Part shown: piece after piece, positions 1 to 7,805 of the stretch | How positions within the stretch are numbered: the stretch's first letter is position 1 | Layout: the number at the start of each line of letters is the position of its first letter | NCBI RefSeq assembly: GCF_005221285.1 | Contig: NZ_CP039886.1 | Location: forward strand, 372,001-436,000 | Source: Neisseria flavescens | Lineage (GTDB): Bacteria > Pseudomonadota > Gammaproteobacteria > Burkholderiales > Neisseriaceae | Direction: 5' to 3' | Length of the DNA stretch: 64,000 nt | The notes under the pieces: model-generated | What the model was told of the DNA's origin: nothing | Database searches by the model: none | The model's input: the letters and a program-made list of their open reading frames with translations, nothing else | Position numbers and translations under genes: made by a program

Positions 1-3
1 ACT

Positions 4-351
4 ATGACAAACAACAATAATCCGGTTATTCCTGCCAAGCGTTATTTTACATTGGATGAAATGTGCCAATTGGTGCAAATCAGTCCGGCTCAGTTTGCCC
101 AATGGCAACATGAAAATAATGTTGTGATTGGATACGGTGGCGATCGATATACACGTTCAGATGTAGTTAAGTTGTTGAAACTGAAAGATACGTTTGAACC
201 ATATATCGATACGTTCAGCCATGGTGCTTTGGATGTAAACGGCAATCCTGCCGCCAATGCAGAAGAAGTCCGTCATGGTCTGATGCAGGTTTTGTCTGAT
301 TTGGAGCGTCATCTTGGTTCTGAGCAACAAAACCACCATGTCGAGCTGTAA
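4..351 (+). CDS. Small protein with MerR-like helix-turn-helix, function unknown
   Basis: A 115-residue protein. Residues about 12-65 (YFTLDEMCQLVQISPAQFAQ, then RYTRSDVVKLLKLKD) resemble the winged helix of MerR/CbpM-type proteins, in which a short helix-turn-helix is followed by a strand and a helix. The rest is hydrophilic and ends in a glutamine-rich tail. There is no effector domain, so it may be a small DNA-binding or adaptor protein. Only three bases precede the ATG in the window, so neither the ribosome binding site nor the upstream partner can be seen. A degenerate DUS hairpin follows the stop. The fold assignment is by eye; the function is unknown. Confidence 0.6.
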   Translation: MTNNNNPVIPAKRYFTLDEMCQLVQISPAQFAQWQHENNVVIGYGGDRYTRSDVVKLLKLKDTFEPYIDTFSHGALDVNGNPAANAEEVRHGLMQVLSDLERHLGSEQQNHHVEL

Positions 352-414
352 TCGATAGGGAAATTCTGATCAAAAGTGCGAAGGCATACAAAGATTTGCA
401 TAATTGATTCTAAT

Positions 415-447
415 AAAGGCTGTTTGAATGATTTTCAGACGGCCTTT
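415..447 (+). terminator. DUS-type hairpin terminator
   Basis: AAAGGC-TGTTTGAA pairs with TTCAGACGGCCTTT around a short loop. The left arm is a degenerate DUS and the right arm is intact. It probably ends the transcript of the first gene. Confidence 0.6.
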
Positions 448-494
448 ATTGTTTTATATTGCTTTCAAAATATCAGAATCTTGATTGCAAATGA

Positions 495-523
495 TTCTAT
501 GAAATAGCCGTAAATGTTATACT
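495..523 (+). promoter_or_regulatory. Possible extended -10 promoter upstream of trpA
   Basis: TGTTATACT at 515-523 matches an extended -10 element (TG-N-TATACT). The -35 position holds only TTCTAT, a weak match. It lies about 155 bases before trpA, between the preceding terminator and the gene. Judged by eye only. Confidence 0.3.
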
Positions 524-677
524 TAGCCTCTTGTTTGCCGATTGGGAAGAAACAGTCATTAGATAATGCGGATGGATGCCGCCTTTTCATGGCAGACTGA
601 GGTTTTTAAAACAAATGTAACGGCAGAATAAACAGGCTGTCGAACAACATTCAAATCGATGAAATGGATAGCAGGAA

Positions 678-1463
678 ATGAGCAGAATCCAACAAACTTT
701 CTCAGCGCTCAATGGCGCAAAAGCACTGATTCCTTATATTACGGTGGGTGATCCCAGCCTTGAGACGACCTTGGCATTGATGCATAGCCTGGTGGCTAAT
801 GGTGCTGATATTTTGGAACTGGGTGTGCCGTTTTCTGACCCGATGGCGGATGGCCCGACTATTCAACGTGCGGCTGAAAGGGCGTTGGCAAATCATGTTT
901 CCTTGCACGACGTATTGGAAACAGTACGCTTGTTCCGCCAAACCAATGATAAAACGCCGGTTGTGTTAATGGGCTATTTGAACCCAGTACATAAAATGGG
1001 TTATCAAGCGTTTGCACAAGCGGCTGCCGACGCGGGCGTGGATGGCGTATTGACTGTGGATTCTCCGGTAGAAACCATTACCCCGCTGCATGACTCGTTG
1101 AAAGCGCAAGGTATTGATTGTATTTTCCTTATTGCGCCAACAACAACTGAGGAGCGTATTCAAACGATTGCCAAAGTGGCCGGCGGTTTTGTGTATTATG
1201 TATCGCTCAAAGGCGTGACCGGTGCGGCAAGTTTGGATACTGAAGAAGTTTCGCGTAAAATAGATCTTTTGCGCAAATACATCGATATTCCGATTGGTGT
1301 CGGCTTCGGCATCAATAATGCGGAGAATGCGCGTAAAATTGGTGCAGTAGCGGATGCTGTTATTGTCGGCAGCCGTATCGTCAAAGAGATTGAAAGCCAC
1401 GCAGGTAGCGAGGCCGAAGCGGTAGGCGTGTTGGTTAAAGAGTTGAAAGACGCGATTCGCTAA
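678..1463 (+). CDS. trpA: Tryptophan synthase alpha chain
   Basis: A 261-residue cytosolic TIM barrel that cleaves indole-3-glycerol phosphate to indole and glyceraldehyde 3-phosphate, then passes indole to the TrpB subunit. The catalytic pair is visible: Glu47 in ELGVPFSDP and Asp58 in MADGP. The phosphate-binding segments GVGFGIN and VGSRIV lie near the C-terminus. Length matches the family (about 265). The ATG follows GCAGGAA, a reasonable ribosome binding site. trpB is not adjacent. accD follows 75 bases later on the same strand, and the two may be cotranscribed because the DUS pair between them lacks a T tract. Confidence 0.97.
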   Translation: MSRIQQTFSALNGAKALIPYITVGDPSLETTLALMHSLVANGADILELGVPFSDPMADGPTIQRAAERALANHVSLHDVLETVRLFRQTNDKTPVVLMGYLNPVHKMGYQAFAQAAADAGVDGVLTVDSPVETITPLHDSLKAQGIDCIFLIAPTTTEERIQTIAKVAGGFVYYVSLKGVTGAASLDTEEVSRKIDLLRKYIDIPIGVGFGINNAENARKIGAVADAVIVGSRIVKEIESHAGSEAEAVGVLVKELKDAIR

Positions 1464-1481
1464 TATTTTTTATTCCATTAT

Positions 1482-1515
1482 TTCAGACGGCCTTACATTC
1501 AACAGGCCGTCTGAA
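1482..1515. repeat. DUS inverted pair between trpA and accD
   Basis: TTCAGACGGCCT at 1482-1493 and AGGCCGTCTGAA at 1504-1515 form a dyad in the outward orientation. No T run follows, so it may serve as an uptake signal or weak attenuating hairpin more than a full terminator. Confidence 0.7.
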
Positions 1516-1538
1516 TTCTGAATTCCAAGGAGTCATTC

Positions 1539-2405
1539 ATGAGCTGGCTAGATAAAATTCTTCCTCCGAAAATTAAAAACCGAAGCAGTTCGTCCAGCGT
1601 CCCTGAAGGCCTGTGGCACAAATGTCCGTCTTGTTCGGCAACGGTTTATTCAACCGAGTTGAAGCAAAACAGCGAAGTCTGCCCGAAATGTAATCACCAC
1701 AATCCGCTTTCTGCGCGCGAACGTTTGAATTTACTTTTGGATGAAGAAGGCCGTGAAGAGATTGCAGCCAATATTAAACCGACCGACCCGCTGAAATTCA
1801 AAGACAGCAAAAAATATCCCGACCGCCTCGCGGCTGCGCGTAAAGCAACCGGCGAAGACGATGCATTGGTTGTTATGAAAGGCACCATGAACGGCCTGCC
1901 TGTCGTTGTAGCTGCGTTTGAATTCCGTTTTATCGGCGGCTCTATGGGTTCGGTCGTGGGTGAGCGTTTCGTTCAGGGTGTACGTCGTGCCGTTGCAGAT
2001 AATTGTTCGTTTATTTGCGTGGCGGCTTCCGGTGGTGCGCGTATGCAGGAAGGGATTAACTCTTTGATGCAGATGACGAAGACCAGCGCGGCTTTGCATT
2101 TGCTGACTGAAAAACGTCTGCCGTTTATTTCCGTATTGACTGACCCGACCATGGGCGGCGTGTCTGCCAGCTTTGCCTTCTTGGGTGATGTGGTTTTGGC
2201 AGAACCGAATGCGCTGATTGGTTTTGCCGGTCCGCGCGTTATCGAGCAGACTGTACGTGAAACCTTGCCGGAAGGTTTCCAACGTGCAGAATTCTTGTTG
2301 GAGAAGGGGGCAATCGACCAAATCGTCGATCGCCGTTCCATGAAAAAACGTATCAGCGATTTGATTACCTTGTTGCGTCATGAGAGCAAAGTAACTGCTG
2401 CTTGA
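1539..2405 (+). CDS. accD: Acetyl-CoA carboxylase carboxyltransferase beta subunit
   Basis: A 288-residue subunit that with AccA moves the carboxyl group from biotin to acetyl-CoA, giving malonyl-CoA for fatty acid synthesis. An N-terminal four-cysteine zinc finger is visible (Cys29, Cys32, Cys48, Cys51 in CPSC and CPKC). The crotonase-fold core follows with the oxyanion-hole glycines (SGGARMQEG, then GGVSASFAFLGD). Length matches the family. The start follows CAAGGAGTC, a strong ribosome binding site. It is placed downstream of trpA, and a DUS hairpin with a T run ends the transcript. Confidence 0.97.
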   Translation: MSWLDKILPPKIKNRSSSSSVPEGLWHKCPSCSATVYSTELKQNSEVCPKCNHHNPLSARERLNLLLDEEGREEIAANIKPTDPLKFKDSKKYPDRLAAARKATGEDDALVVMKGTMNGLPVVVAAFEFRFIGGSMGSVVGERFVQGVRRAVADNCSFICVAASGGARMQEGINSLMQMTKTSAALHLLTEKRLPFISVLTDPTMGGVSASFAFLGDVVLAEPNALIGFAGPRVIEQTVRETLPEGFQRAEFLLEKGAIDQIVDRRSMKKRISDLITLLRHESKVTAA

Positions 2406-2419
2406 TTGGCACAATAAGA

Positions 2420-2456
2420 AAGGCCGTCTGAAAATAATATTTCAGACGGCCTTTTT
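2420..2456. terminator. DUS-pair terminator after accD
   Basis: AAGGCCGTCTGAAA and TTTCAGACGGCCTT pair around a short loop and a T5 run follows on the + strand. It lies between convergent accD and the yqeY-like gene, so it can act in both directions. Confidence 0.85.
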
Positions 2457-2468
2457 GATTATTGATGA

Positions 2469-2915
2469 TTAAGCAGTCAATGCGGCTTTCAAAACCTTAT
2501 TGACTTCACCCATGTCAGCTTTGCCGGCCAGACGGGTTTTCAATACACCCATGACTTTACCCATATCTGCCATGCCTGATGCACCGGTTTCTGCAATGAC
2601 TGCTTCAACGACAGTCTTGATTTCTTCTGCGGACATCATTTGCGGCAGGTAGCGGTTGAGGATTTCGATTTCCGCGTTTTCTTTGTCGGCCAAATCTTGA
2701 CGACCGGCTTCGGTGTAGATTTTGGCGCTGTCTTTGCGCTGTTTCACCATTTTGGTCAGAATAGAGATGACTTTTGCGTCATCTGCTTCAGTGCGCTCAT
2801 CTACTTCAAATTGTTTGATGGCGGCATTAATCAGGCGGATGGTGCTTAAAGATACTTGGTCTTTGGCACGCATGGCGGTTTTCATGTCTTCGGTTAATTG
2901 TGTTTTTAGGCTCAT
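2469..2915 (-). CDS. YqeY/GatB-domain protein
   Basis: A 148-residue protein of the YqeY family, related to the C-terminal tail domain of the tRNA amidotransferase subunit GatB. The family signatures are visible: MKTAMRAKDQVSLSTIRLIN near the N-terminus, QRKDSAKIYTEAGR in the middle and GKVMGVLKTRLAGKADMGEV near the end. The tail domain of GatB contacts tRNA; the role of the stand-alone protein is not settled. It follows rpsU on the same strand, a common arrangement (rpsU-yqeY). A hairpin terminator lies between the two, so cotranscription may be partial. Confidence 0.92.
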   Translation of the reverse strand: MSLKTQLTEDMKTAMRAKDQVSLSTIRLINAAIKQFEVDERTEADDAKVISILTKMVKQRKDSAKIYTEAGRQDLADKENAEIEILNRYLPQMMSAEEIKTVVEAVIAETGASGMADMGKVMGVLKTRLAGKADMGEVNKVLKAALTA

Positions 2916-2950
2916 AATGTTCTCACTTTATATAAAAAGATGCCGTCTGA

Positions 2951-2989
2951 AAAACAAAACACACCGCAAAGCTGCCCTTGCGGTGTGTC
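2951..2989 (-). terminator. Intrinsic terminator of rpsU
   Basis: An 11-base perfect stem (ACACACCGCAA with TTGCGGTGTGT, 2959-2969 and 2978-2988) with an eight-base loop. Read on the minus strand it is followed by TTTTGTTTTTC. Unlike most terminators here it does not use DUS, although a single AT-type DUS lies next to it. Confidence 0.85.
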
Positions 2990-3013
2990 GTTTATCACAG
3001 GGCAGGCCTGTAA

Positions 3014-3226
3014 TTAGTACATTTTAGGAGGCAGTTGTTGGCTGCGCAGACGTTTTTGCAGACGTTTAGCTGCAGCAGCTTTTTTGCGTTTACGCTCAGT
3101 AGTTGGTTTTTCGTACGCTTCACGGGCGCGCAGTTCGGTCAACAGACCGGTTTTTTCTACGGCACGTTTGAAACGACGCATGGCAACTTCAAATGGTTCA
3201 TTCTCTTTAACACGAATAGCAGGCAT
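3014..3226 (-). CDS. rpsU: 30S ribosomal protein S21
   Basis: A 70-residue, highly basic protein (MPAIRVKENEPFEVAMRRFK at the start, many Lys/Arg after that), the expected size for S21. S21 sits on the 30S platform near the 3' end of 16S rRNA and assists initiation. The ATG follows AAAGGAAAT. An unusually long leader of about 190 bases separates it from a near-consensus promoter, and that leader holds a strong anti-Shine-Dalgarno complement (separate entry). Confidence 0.97.
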   Translation of the reverse strand: MPAIRVKENEPFEVAMRRFKRAVEKTGLLTELRAREAYEKPTTERKRKKAAAAKRLQKRLRSQQLPPKMY

Positions 3227-3416
3227 TTTATTTCCTTTAAATTTTGTTCAATCAAACCGTTTTAAGAAATAGAGGACGGTTTGTCATAATGGGGGAGTTG
3301 TTGTATCGCTGGTTTGCCTAGGGCAGGGCGGGATACGCGCCGTGATGTAAACATCACCTCCTAACAAGTCGGCTTTTGCCGTGCAAGTGACCTTTGCGGT
3401 CAGAAACAATCGGGCG
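3227..3416 (-). promoter_or_regulatory. Structured rpsU leader with anti-SD complement
   Basis: This is the 5' untranslated region expected from the promoter at 3417-3445. On the minus strand it holds AGGAGGTGAT (3362-3353), ten bases perfectly complementary to the conserved 3' end of 16S rRNA. The 3' part of that motif lies in a hairpin (GTGATGT/ACATCAC, 3342-3357). An ATG directly follows and opens a 30-codon frame ending near 3262, but the spacing is too short for normal initiation. A second hairpin (CAAACCGT/ACGGTTTG, 3253-3283) precedes the rpsU ribosome binding site. Regulation is inferred, not shown. Confidence 0.45.
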
Positions 3417-3445
3417 ATTATCTTATAAACCCGATAGTCTGTCAA
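3417..3445 (-). promoter_or_regulatory. Sigma-70 promoter for rpsU
   Basis: On the minus strand TTGACA (3445-3440) is followed, after exactly 17 bases, by GATAAT (3422-3417). This is a near-perfect consensus and the best promoter in the window by eye. Confidence 0.8.
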
Positions 3446-3451
3446 GGTTGC

Positions 3452-3495
3452 AGGCCGTCTGAACGTTTGATTCTGTCTCACTTTTCAGACGGCCT
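3452..3495. terminator. DUS-pair terminator after ltgA
   Basis: AGGCCGTCTGAA (3452-3463) and TTCAGACGGCCT (3484-3495) form a 12-base stem with a 20-base loop just beyond the ltgA stop. It also insulates ltgA from the rpsU promoter. Confidence 0.7.
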
Positions 3496-3503
3496 ATCGG
3501 GTA

Positions 3504-5351
3504 TTAATAACGGCCGGGAACCGTACCCATACGTTGTTTCAACGAAGTTTGCGGTTCGTTGAACAATGACGCGTAATAAGTCGCGTTGGTCATGACTTTT
3601 TTGACGTAGTCACGGGTTTCGGTGAATGGGATAGTCTCAGCATAAATTGCGCCTTCCAAAGGCGAAGAAGCCTGCCATTTGCGGGCGCGGCCAGGGCCGG
3701 CATTGTAGCCTGCGGTGGCCATCACTTCGTTATTTTGCAGACGGCGTTTGGCATCTGCCATGTACCAAGTACCCATGCGGATGTTGCCGTCCATGGTGTA
3801 GAGTTCGCTGCTGCTCATGCCGATTTTGCCGGCGATTTCGCGGGCGGTTGCAGGCATGACCTGCATCAGGCCTTGTGCGCCGACGCTGGATTGCGCGCCC
3901 ATGACAAAGCGGCTTTCTTGGCGAATCAAACCGTAAACCCATGCAGGGTCAACGCCTGCCTGTGCGGCATAGCGGACGGTAATATCCTTAAATGGCGAGA
4001 GGTAGCGCAGTTTGTAGTTGAGCTTATGGTCGGTACGGTCTGCGCTGTTGATTGCCATGTCGTAGAACTGGTTGTCAAAAGCGACTTGTGCGGCAGTCAG
4101 CAGGTTGTCTTCGTTGAAGTCGCGGGTGGCAAAACGCCATTCTGCCTGTGCCTGACGGCGCATTTTGGAATCGCTGTTGCTTTGGCTGTTTTTAAACAGA
4201 ACCAATGCGCGTTTGATGGCGCCGTCTTCGCTCATGCGGCGGACGTCTTTGGCATCGGCATCAGAAACGTTGTTGCGTGTATTGATGCGGCGGCCCAATT
4301 CTTCACCTGCTATTACGGCGTAGAAATTGCGGCCGGAAGCGGCGGCTTTTTCGTACATTTCTTTGGCTTGGCCGCTTTTGCCTTGTGCGGCAAAGCTACG
4401 GCCCAGCCAATATTGCCATGTCGGGTCTTTTTGCAGTTTTTCAGGCATATGCTGAATCACGCTTGCCAGTTCGTCCCAACGTTGCAGGCGCAAAGCGGCG
4501 CGTGCGTGCCATTCCAATTGTTCGTCGGTCAGTTGTTTGCGGTCGGAAACGCGGCCGTAGTAGCTCAAAGCAGTCGGCATGTTTTGGCTTTGTGCATGGT
4601 GGTGGCCCAATACGCCCCATGCAAAGCTGCGTTGTTCGCGGCTGAGGCCGGATTCCATGTCGGACAGGGTAGCGGCGGCAGAAGCGGATTTGCGTGCATC
4701 TTTGCCGATCACGCTCAACAGGCTGTATTCGGTCGCACCTTGCGCACCACCTTCAAAGGGGCTGCCCAATGCGGCAGCGAGGTTGCGTGCATCTGTGGTT
4801 TGGCTGTTGCTCAACAAGCCGCGCACGCGACGCCATGCGTCGTTGGTGTTCAGACGGCCTGAAGCTGCCGCGCTTTCAACCAAGCGGGTACAACCGGCAG
4901 GCAGTTTGCCGGTCACGCGAACCAGCTCGGCGGCTTTGCTGTAATTGCCGCTGCTCAAATCGGCATAACATTGCACTTCTTGTGCGACGCCGGCGGCGTT
5001 CAATTTGCTGAATTCTTGACGGAACAAATCCCATTGGCCGCGCGCGCCCAAGGTTTTCAGCCATTCGTTGCGGACGTTTTCAGCCATTGCGCTGTCGCTG
5101 GCTTGGGATAAAAATTGTTGTACCCAAGCATCGTCGCCGCGTTTGGCGGCATCGATGGCGCTTTGGTATTGGCTGTAATCGGACAGGACTTTGGATTCGC
5201 TGTCGGCGCGGCGTGAAGGAATAGAAGTGGATTTAGGCTGAACGACGGTTTCGCTTTTCGAAGCAGTCGGTGTGTTTTGGGTGGCGCACGCCGATAAAAC
5301 AGCGGCGGTAATCAAGCTGAGGGAGAGGGGGAAAAGACGTTGAACGTTCAT
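3504..5351 (-). CDS. ltgA: Soluble-type lytic murein transglycosylase lipoprotein (LtgA-like)
   Basis: A 615-residue lipoprotein that cleaves the MurNAc-GlcNAc bond of peptidoglycan, leaving a 1,6-anhydro end. Start: a longer frame opens at a TTG (5378), but the ATG at 5351 gives a proper signal peptide ending in LSAC with lipid-modified Cys22. The long middle is alpha-superhelical, as in Slt70. The catalytic domain has Glu479 in RQESRF, then GLMQVMPATA, NIRMGTWYM and the motif AGYNAGPGR. The length matches neisserial LtgA (about 616), which releases the cytotoxic anhydro-fragments known from gonococcus. Monocistronic, with a DUS terminator. Confidence 0.93.
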   Translation of the reverse strand: MNVQRLFPLSLSLITAAVLSACATQNTPTASKSETVVQPKSTSIPSRRADSESKVLSDYSQYQSAIDAAKRGDDAWVQQFLSQASDSAMAENVRNEWLKTLGARGQWDLFRQEFSKLNAAGVAQEVQCYADLSSGNYSKAAELVRVTGKLPAGCTRLVESAAASGRLNTNDAWRRVRGLLSNSQTTDARNLAAALGSPFEGGAQGATEYSLLSVIGKDARKSASAAATLSDMESGLSREQRSFAWGVLGHHHAQSQNMPTALSYYGRVSDRKQLTDEQLEWHARAALRLQRWDELASVIQHMPEKLQKDPTWQYWLGRSFAAQGKSGQAKEMYEKAAASGRNFYAVIAGEELGRRINTRNNVSDADAKDVRRMSEDGAIKRALVLFKNSQSNSDSKMRRQAQAEWRFATRDFNEDNLLTAAQVAFDNQFYDMAINSADRTDHKLNYKLRYLSPFKDITVRYAAQAGVDPAWVYGLIRQESRFVMGAQSSVGAQGLMQVMPATAREIAGKIGMSSSELYTMDGNIRMGTWYMADAKRRLQNNEVMATAGYNAGPGRARKWQASSPLEGAIYAETIPFTETRDYVKKVMTNATYYASLFNEPQTSLKQRMGTVPGRY

Positions 5352-5460
5352 TGGATACCGTGTCGTTTTTAGAATCAAAATAACTGCTTATTTTAAATGA
5401 TTTATGCGGAATAACCGAATTACAAACCGATATTTACATTTTCAAAGCCCGGAAATGACT

Positions 5461-5513
5461 AAGGCCGTCTGAAATATGAAACACTTTTGAGGTATTCCTA
5501 TTTCAGACGGCCT
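5461..5513. terminator. DUS-pair terminator after fxsA
   Basis: AAGGCCGTCTGAAAT and a matching TTTCAGACGGCCT arm flank a 25-base loop just beyond the fxsA stop on the minus strand. Confidence 0.65.
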
Positions 5514-5529
5514 GTTATGAAGGAAGCCG

Positions 5530-5997
5530 TCAATCGGGTTTGTGTTCGATATAGTCTTGCGGTTTGTCGGCTTTGCCGGTGCGCGTAACCGTATATTCGC
5601 CTTCGATAATGTCTTCATCATCTTTGGCGGAGCTGTAAGTCTGACGGCTTTGGAAAGACTGCGTAGAAGAAACAGCCGCATTGCCTTTAAACGGAATCAG
5701 CAAGAGCAGGGCAACGGCGGTTGAAATAAAGCCGGGGCTGAGTAGGAAAACCGCGGCGGCAGTATAGCGAATCGGCCACAGCATCTGATAGAGGGAAATG
5801 TTTTGTCCGCTGCGGACGGCTGCGCCTGCGAGCAATAAGCCGGAGATACCGGTATGGCGCAGCATAAAGATACCGCTGATAAAGCTGAGAGCCATCACAA
5901 ACAGCGTCCAACCGCCACCAAGCCAGTCGGCAACCCAGACGATGGACATGATTTCCAAAAAGATTAAAACCAAAAAACCGATTCCAAAATACTGCAT
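5530..5997 (-). CDS. fxsA: FxsA family inner-membrane protein
   Basis: A 155-residue membrane protein. The conserved FxsA core is visible: an N-terminal helix (MQYFGIGFLVLIFLEI), a WVADWLGGGWTLFVMALSFI segment, a GISGLLLAGA stretch and a last hydrophobic segment FLLSPGFISTAVALLLLIPF. FxsA of E. coli eases phage T7 exclusion by the F plasmid; its normal role is unknown. I chose the ATG at 5997 because AAGGA lies ten bases upstream; an alternative ATG at 6015 has no clear ribosome binding site. The hydrophilic tail has no known motif. Confidence 0.88.
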   Translation of the reverse strand: MQYFGIGFLVLIFLEIMSIVWVADWLGGGWTLFVMALSFISGIFMLRHTGISGLLLAGAAVRSGQNISLYQMLWPIRYTAAAVFLLSPGFISTAVALLLLIPFKGNAAVSSTQSFQSRQTYSSAKDDEDIIEGEYTVTRTGKADKPQDYIEHKPD

Positions 5998-6107
5998 AAG
6001 TGTTTGTTCCTTCATTCAACGGATAGTGTCGATTGTGTTCTATCTAGATAAAGATAAACCTTATTTTTTCAAGCAAATGCTGTGTGAAAAAGGGTAAACG
6101 GGCGATG

Positions 6108-6156
6108 AGGCCGTCTGAACGGAGATAAAAAGAAGGCAGATGTTTCAGACGGCCTT
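6108..6156. terminator. DUS-pair terminator after the spermidine-synthase-like gene
   Basis: AGGCCGTCTGAA and TTCAGACGGCCT arms flank a loop of about 24 bases, immediately beyond the stop at 6165 on the minus strand. Confidence 0.65.
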
Positions 6157-6164
6157 TAGATATT

Positions 6165-7679
6165 CTATCGCATCACATTGTTCCAATCACTTTCAAAATA
6201 ACTGACGAGAATTTGGTTGTTCAAATAATTTGCTTCAACCTTGCGCCTTGCCATATCGGGTGGAAAACGGAACATTTCGGCGGCGGTCTGGGCATTGAGA
6301 TAGCGGGTGGGTACGTCGAATTTTTGCGGAATGGGGAAGTTTTGGTCGAAGCCTGCCAACACAAATCCCCATTCGCCAAAGGAAGGGACGTAAACGTGAT
6401 AGGGCGCGGTATTCAACTTGGCCGCTTCGAGGGTGGCAACGACCGACCAATAGGCGTTAGGGGCGAAATAAGGCGAAGTCGATTGCACAACAATCTTGCC
6501 TTGCGGCTGAAGATGGCGGGCAACGAGGCGGTACATGGGGACGGAGTAGAGTTTGCCCAGCGAGAAATTGGACGGGTCGGGCAGGTCGATGATGATAACG
6601 TCGAATTTTTCAGACGACCCTTCCAGCCATTTGGCGGCATCGTCGTTGACGACGTGCATTTTGGGATGGGACAGCGAGCCTTGGTTGAGTGCGCTCAAAG
6701 TGGCGGAGGTTCTAAAAGTAGCAGTCATGTCGGGGTCGAGATCGACCAAAGTAACATTTTTGACCTGCGGATATTTTAAGACTTCGCGTGCCGCCAATCC
6801 GTCGCCGCCACCGAGAATCAGGACGCGTTCGGCATCGGGAACCATCTGCATGGCAGGCAGAACGAGTGCCTCATGGTAGCGGGCTTCGTCGCGTGAGGAG
6901 AATTGCAGGTTGCCGTTGATATAGAGGCGGGTGTCGTCTTTCCAGCGTGTCACGACCAGCCGTTGGTAGGGAGAATGGCTTTGATAGACAACGGGATCGC
7001 CGAAATAGCTTTGTTCGGCTTTGAAAGAGATACGGTCGGCGTAGGCGAAGAGCGTAATGAGCGCGGTCAATACGATAAACGCACGCGTACGGATGGCATG
7101 GTAGCGGGGTAATTCGGATTTGAATACACGGGCGGTCAGATAGGCGACGGCAGCGTTGAAAATGCCAAACAACAAGGCGGAACGCGCCATGCCGAGTTTG
7201 GGGGCGAGCAGGAGTGGAAATAATAACGAGACGGCAAGTGCGCCCAAATAGTCGAAGGTCAATACTTTGGAAACGAGTTCTTTAAATTCCGCCCCTTTTT
7301 GGTTTAACACGCGCATGACCAAAGGAATTTCCATGCCGACAACCATGCCGACAATCAGCACGAAGGCGTAGAGCAGGGTGCGGAACGGGGCGGCGGATAA
7401 ACCGAAGGCCACAAATAATGCCAGCGCGGAAATGCCGCCGATGATGCCGACCAGAAGTTCGATTTCGATAAAGCGGTGCAACACGTCTTTATCTTTAATG
7501 TATTGGGTCAGGTGGGCACCGATACCCATTGAAAACAGATAAAGCCCGATGACGGAGGAAAACTGCAAAATACTGTCGCCCAAAAGATAGCTTGCGAGCG
7601 CGGCAATGATGAGCTCGTAAGCGAGGCCGCAGCTGGCGACGATAAAAACGGAGATGATGAGGGTGCGGTGGGCGTTCAT
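6165..7679 (-). CDS. Membrane-anchored spermidine synthase-like protein
   Basis: A 504-residue protein. The first 210 residues form about seven hydrophobic segments (from LIISVFIVASCGLAYELIIA through FIVLTALITLFAYA). The C-terminal half is a polyamine aminopropyltransferase fold with the AdoMet-type site VLILGGGDGLAAREVLKYP, then VTLVDLDPDM and VIIIDLPDPS. Soluble SpeE transfers aminopropyl from decarboxylated AdoMet to putrescine. The membrane-fused group is widespread but its substrate is less certain, so I leave the symbol empty. The ribosome binding site is weak. Transcribed alone between DUS hairpins. Confidence 0.85.
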   Translation of the reverse strand: MNAHRTLIISVFIVASCGLAYELIIAALASYLLGDSILQFSSVIGLYLFSMGIGAHLTQYIKDKDVLHRFIEIELLVGIIGGISALALFVAFGLSAAPFRTLLYAFVLIVGMVVGMEIPLVMRVLNQKGAEFKELVSKVLTFDYLGALAVSLLFPLLLAPKLGMARSALLFGIFNAAVAYLTARVFKSELPRYHAIRTRAFIVLTALITLFAYADRISFKAEQSYFGDPVVYQSHSPYQRLVVTRWKDDTRLYINGNLQFSSRDEARYHEALVLPAMQMVPDAERVLILGGGDGLAAREVLKYPQVKNVTLVDLDPDMTATFRTSATLSALNQGSLSHPKMHVVNDDAAKWLEGSSEKFDVIIIDLPDPSNFSLGKLYSVPMYRLVARHLQPQGKIVVQSTSPYFAPNAYWSVVATLEAAKLNTAPYHVYVPSFGEWGFVLAGFDQNFPIPQKFDVPTRYLNAQTAAEMFRFPPDMARRKVEANYLNNQILVSYFESDWNNVMR

Positions 7680-7756
7680 GATGACGTTTTTGTTGCTTGA
7701 GTGTGGGCAATGTAATGATTTTTAAGGTGGGCTGCAAGTTTAATTATAGGATGTAG

Positions 7757-7794
7757 AAAAGGCCGTCTGAACAATTGTTTCAGACGGCCTTTAA
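7757..7794. terminator. DUS-pair terminator after the porin gene
   Basis: AAAAGGCCGTCTGAA and TTCAGACGGCCTTT arms with a short loop lie just beyond the porin stop on the minus strand, with A/T runs on both sides. Confidence 0.8.
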
Positions 7795-7805
7795 TCTGTC
7801 AGGCA

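Noticed and set aside
3284..3481. A 65-codon frame on the minus strand upstream of rpsU
   Set aside because: It overlaps the rpsU promoter and leader, has no ribosome binding site and no recognisable product.
3735..4862. Long open frame antisense to ltgA
   Set aside because: It is a shadow of the strongly supported ltgA gene; the translation is rich in Cys, Ala and Val with no family features.
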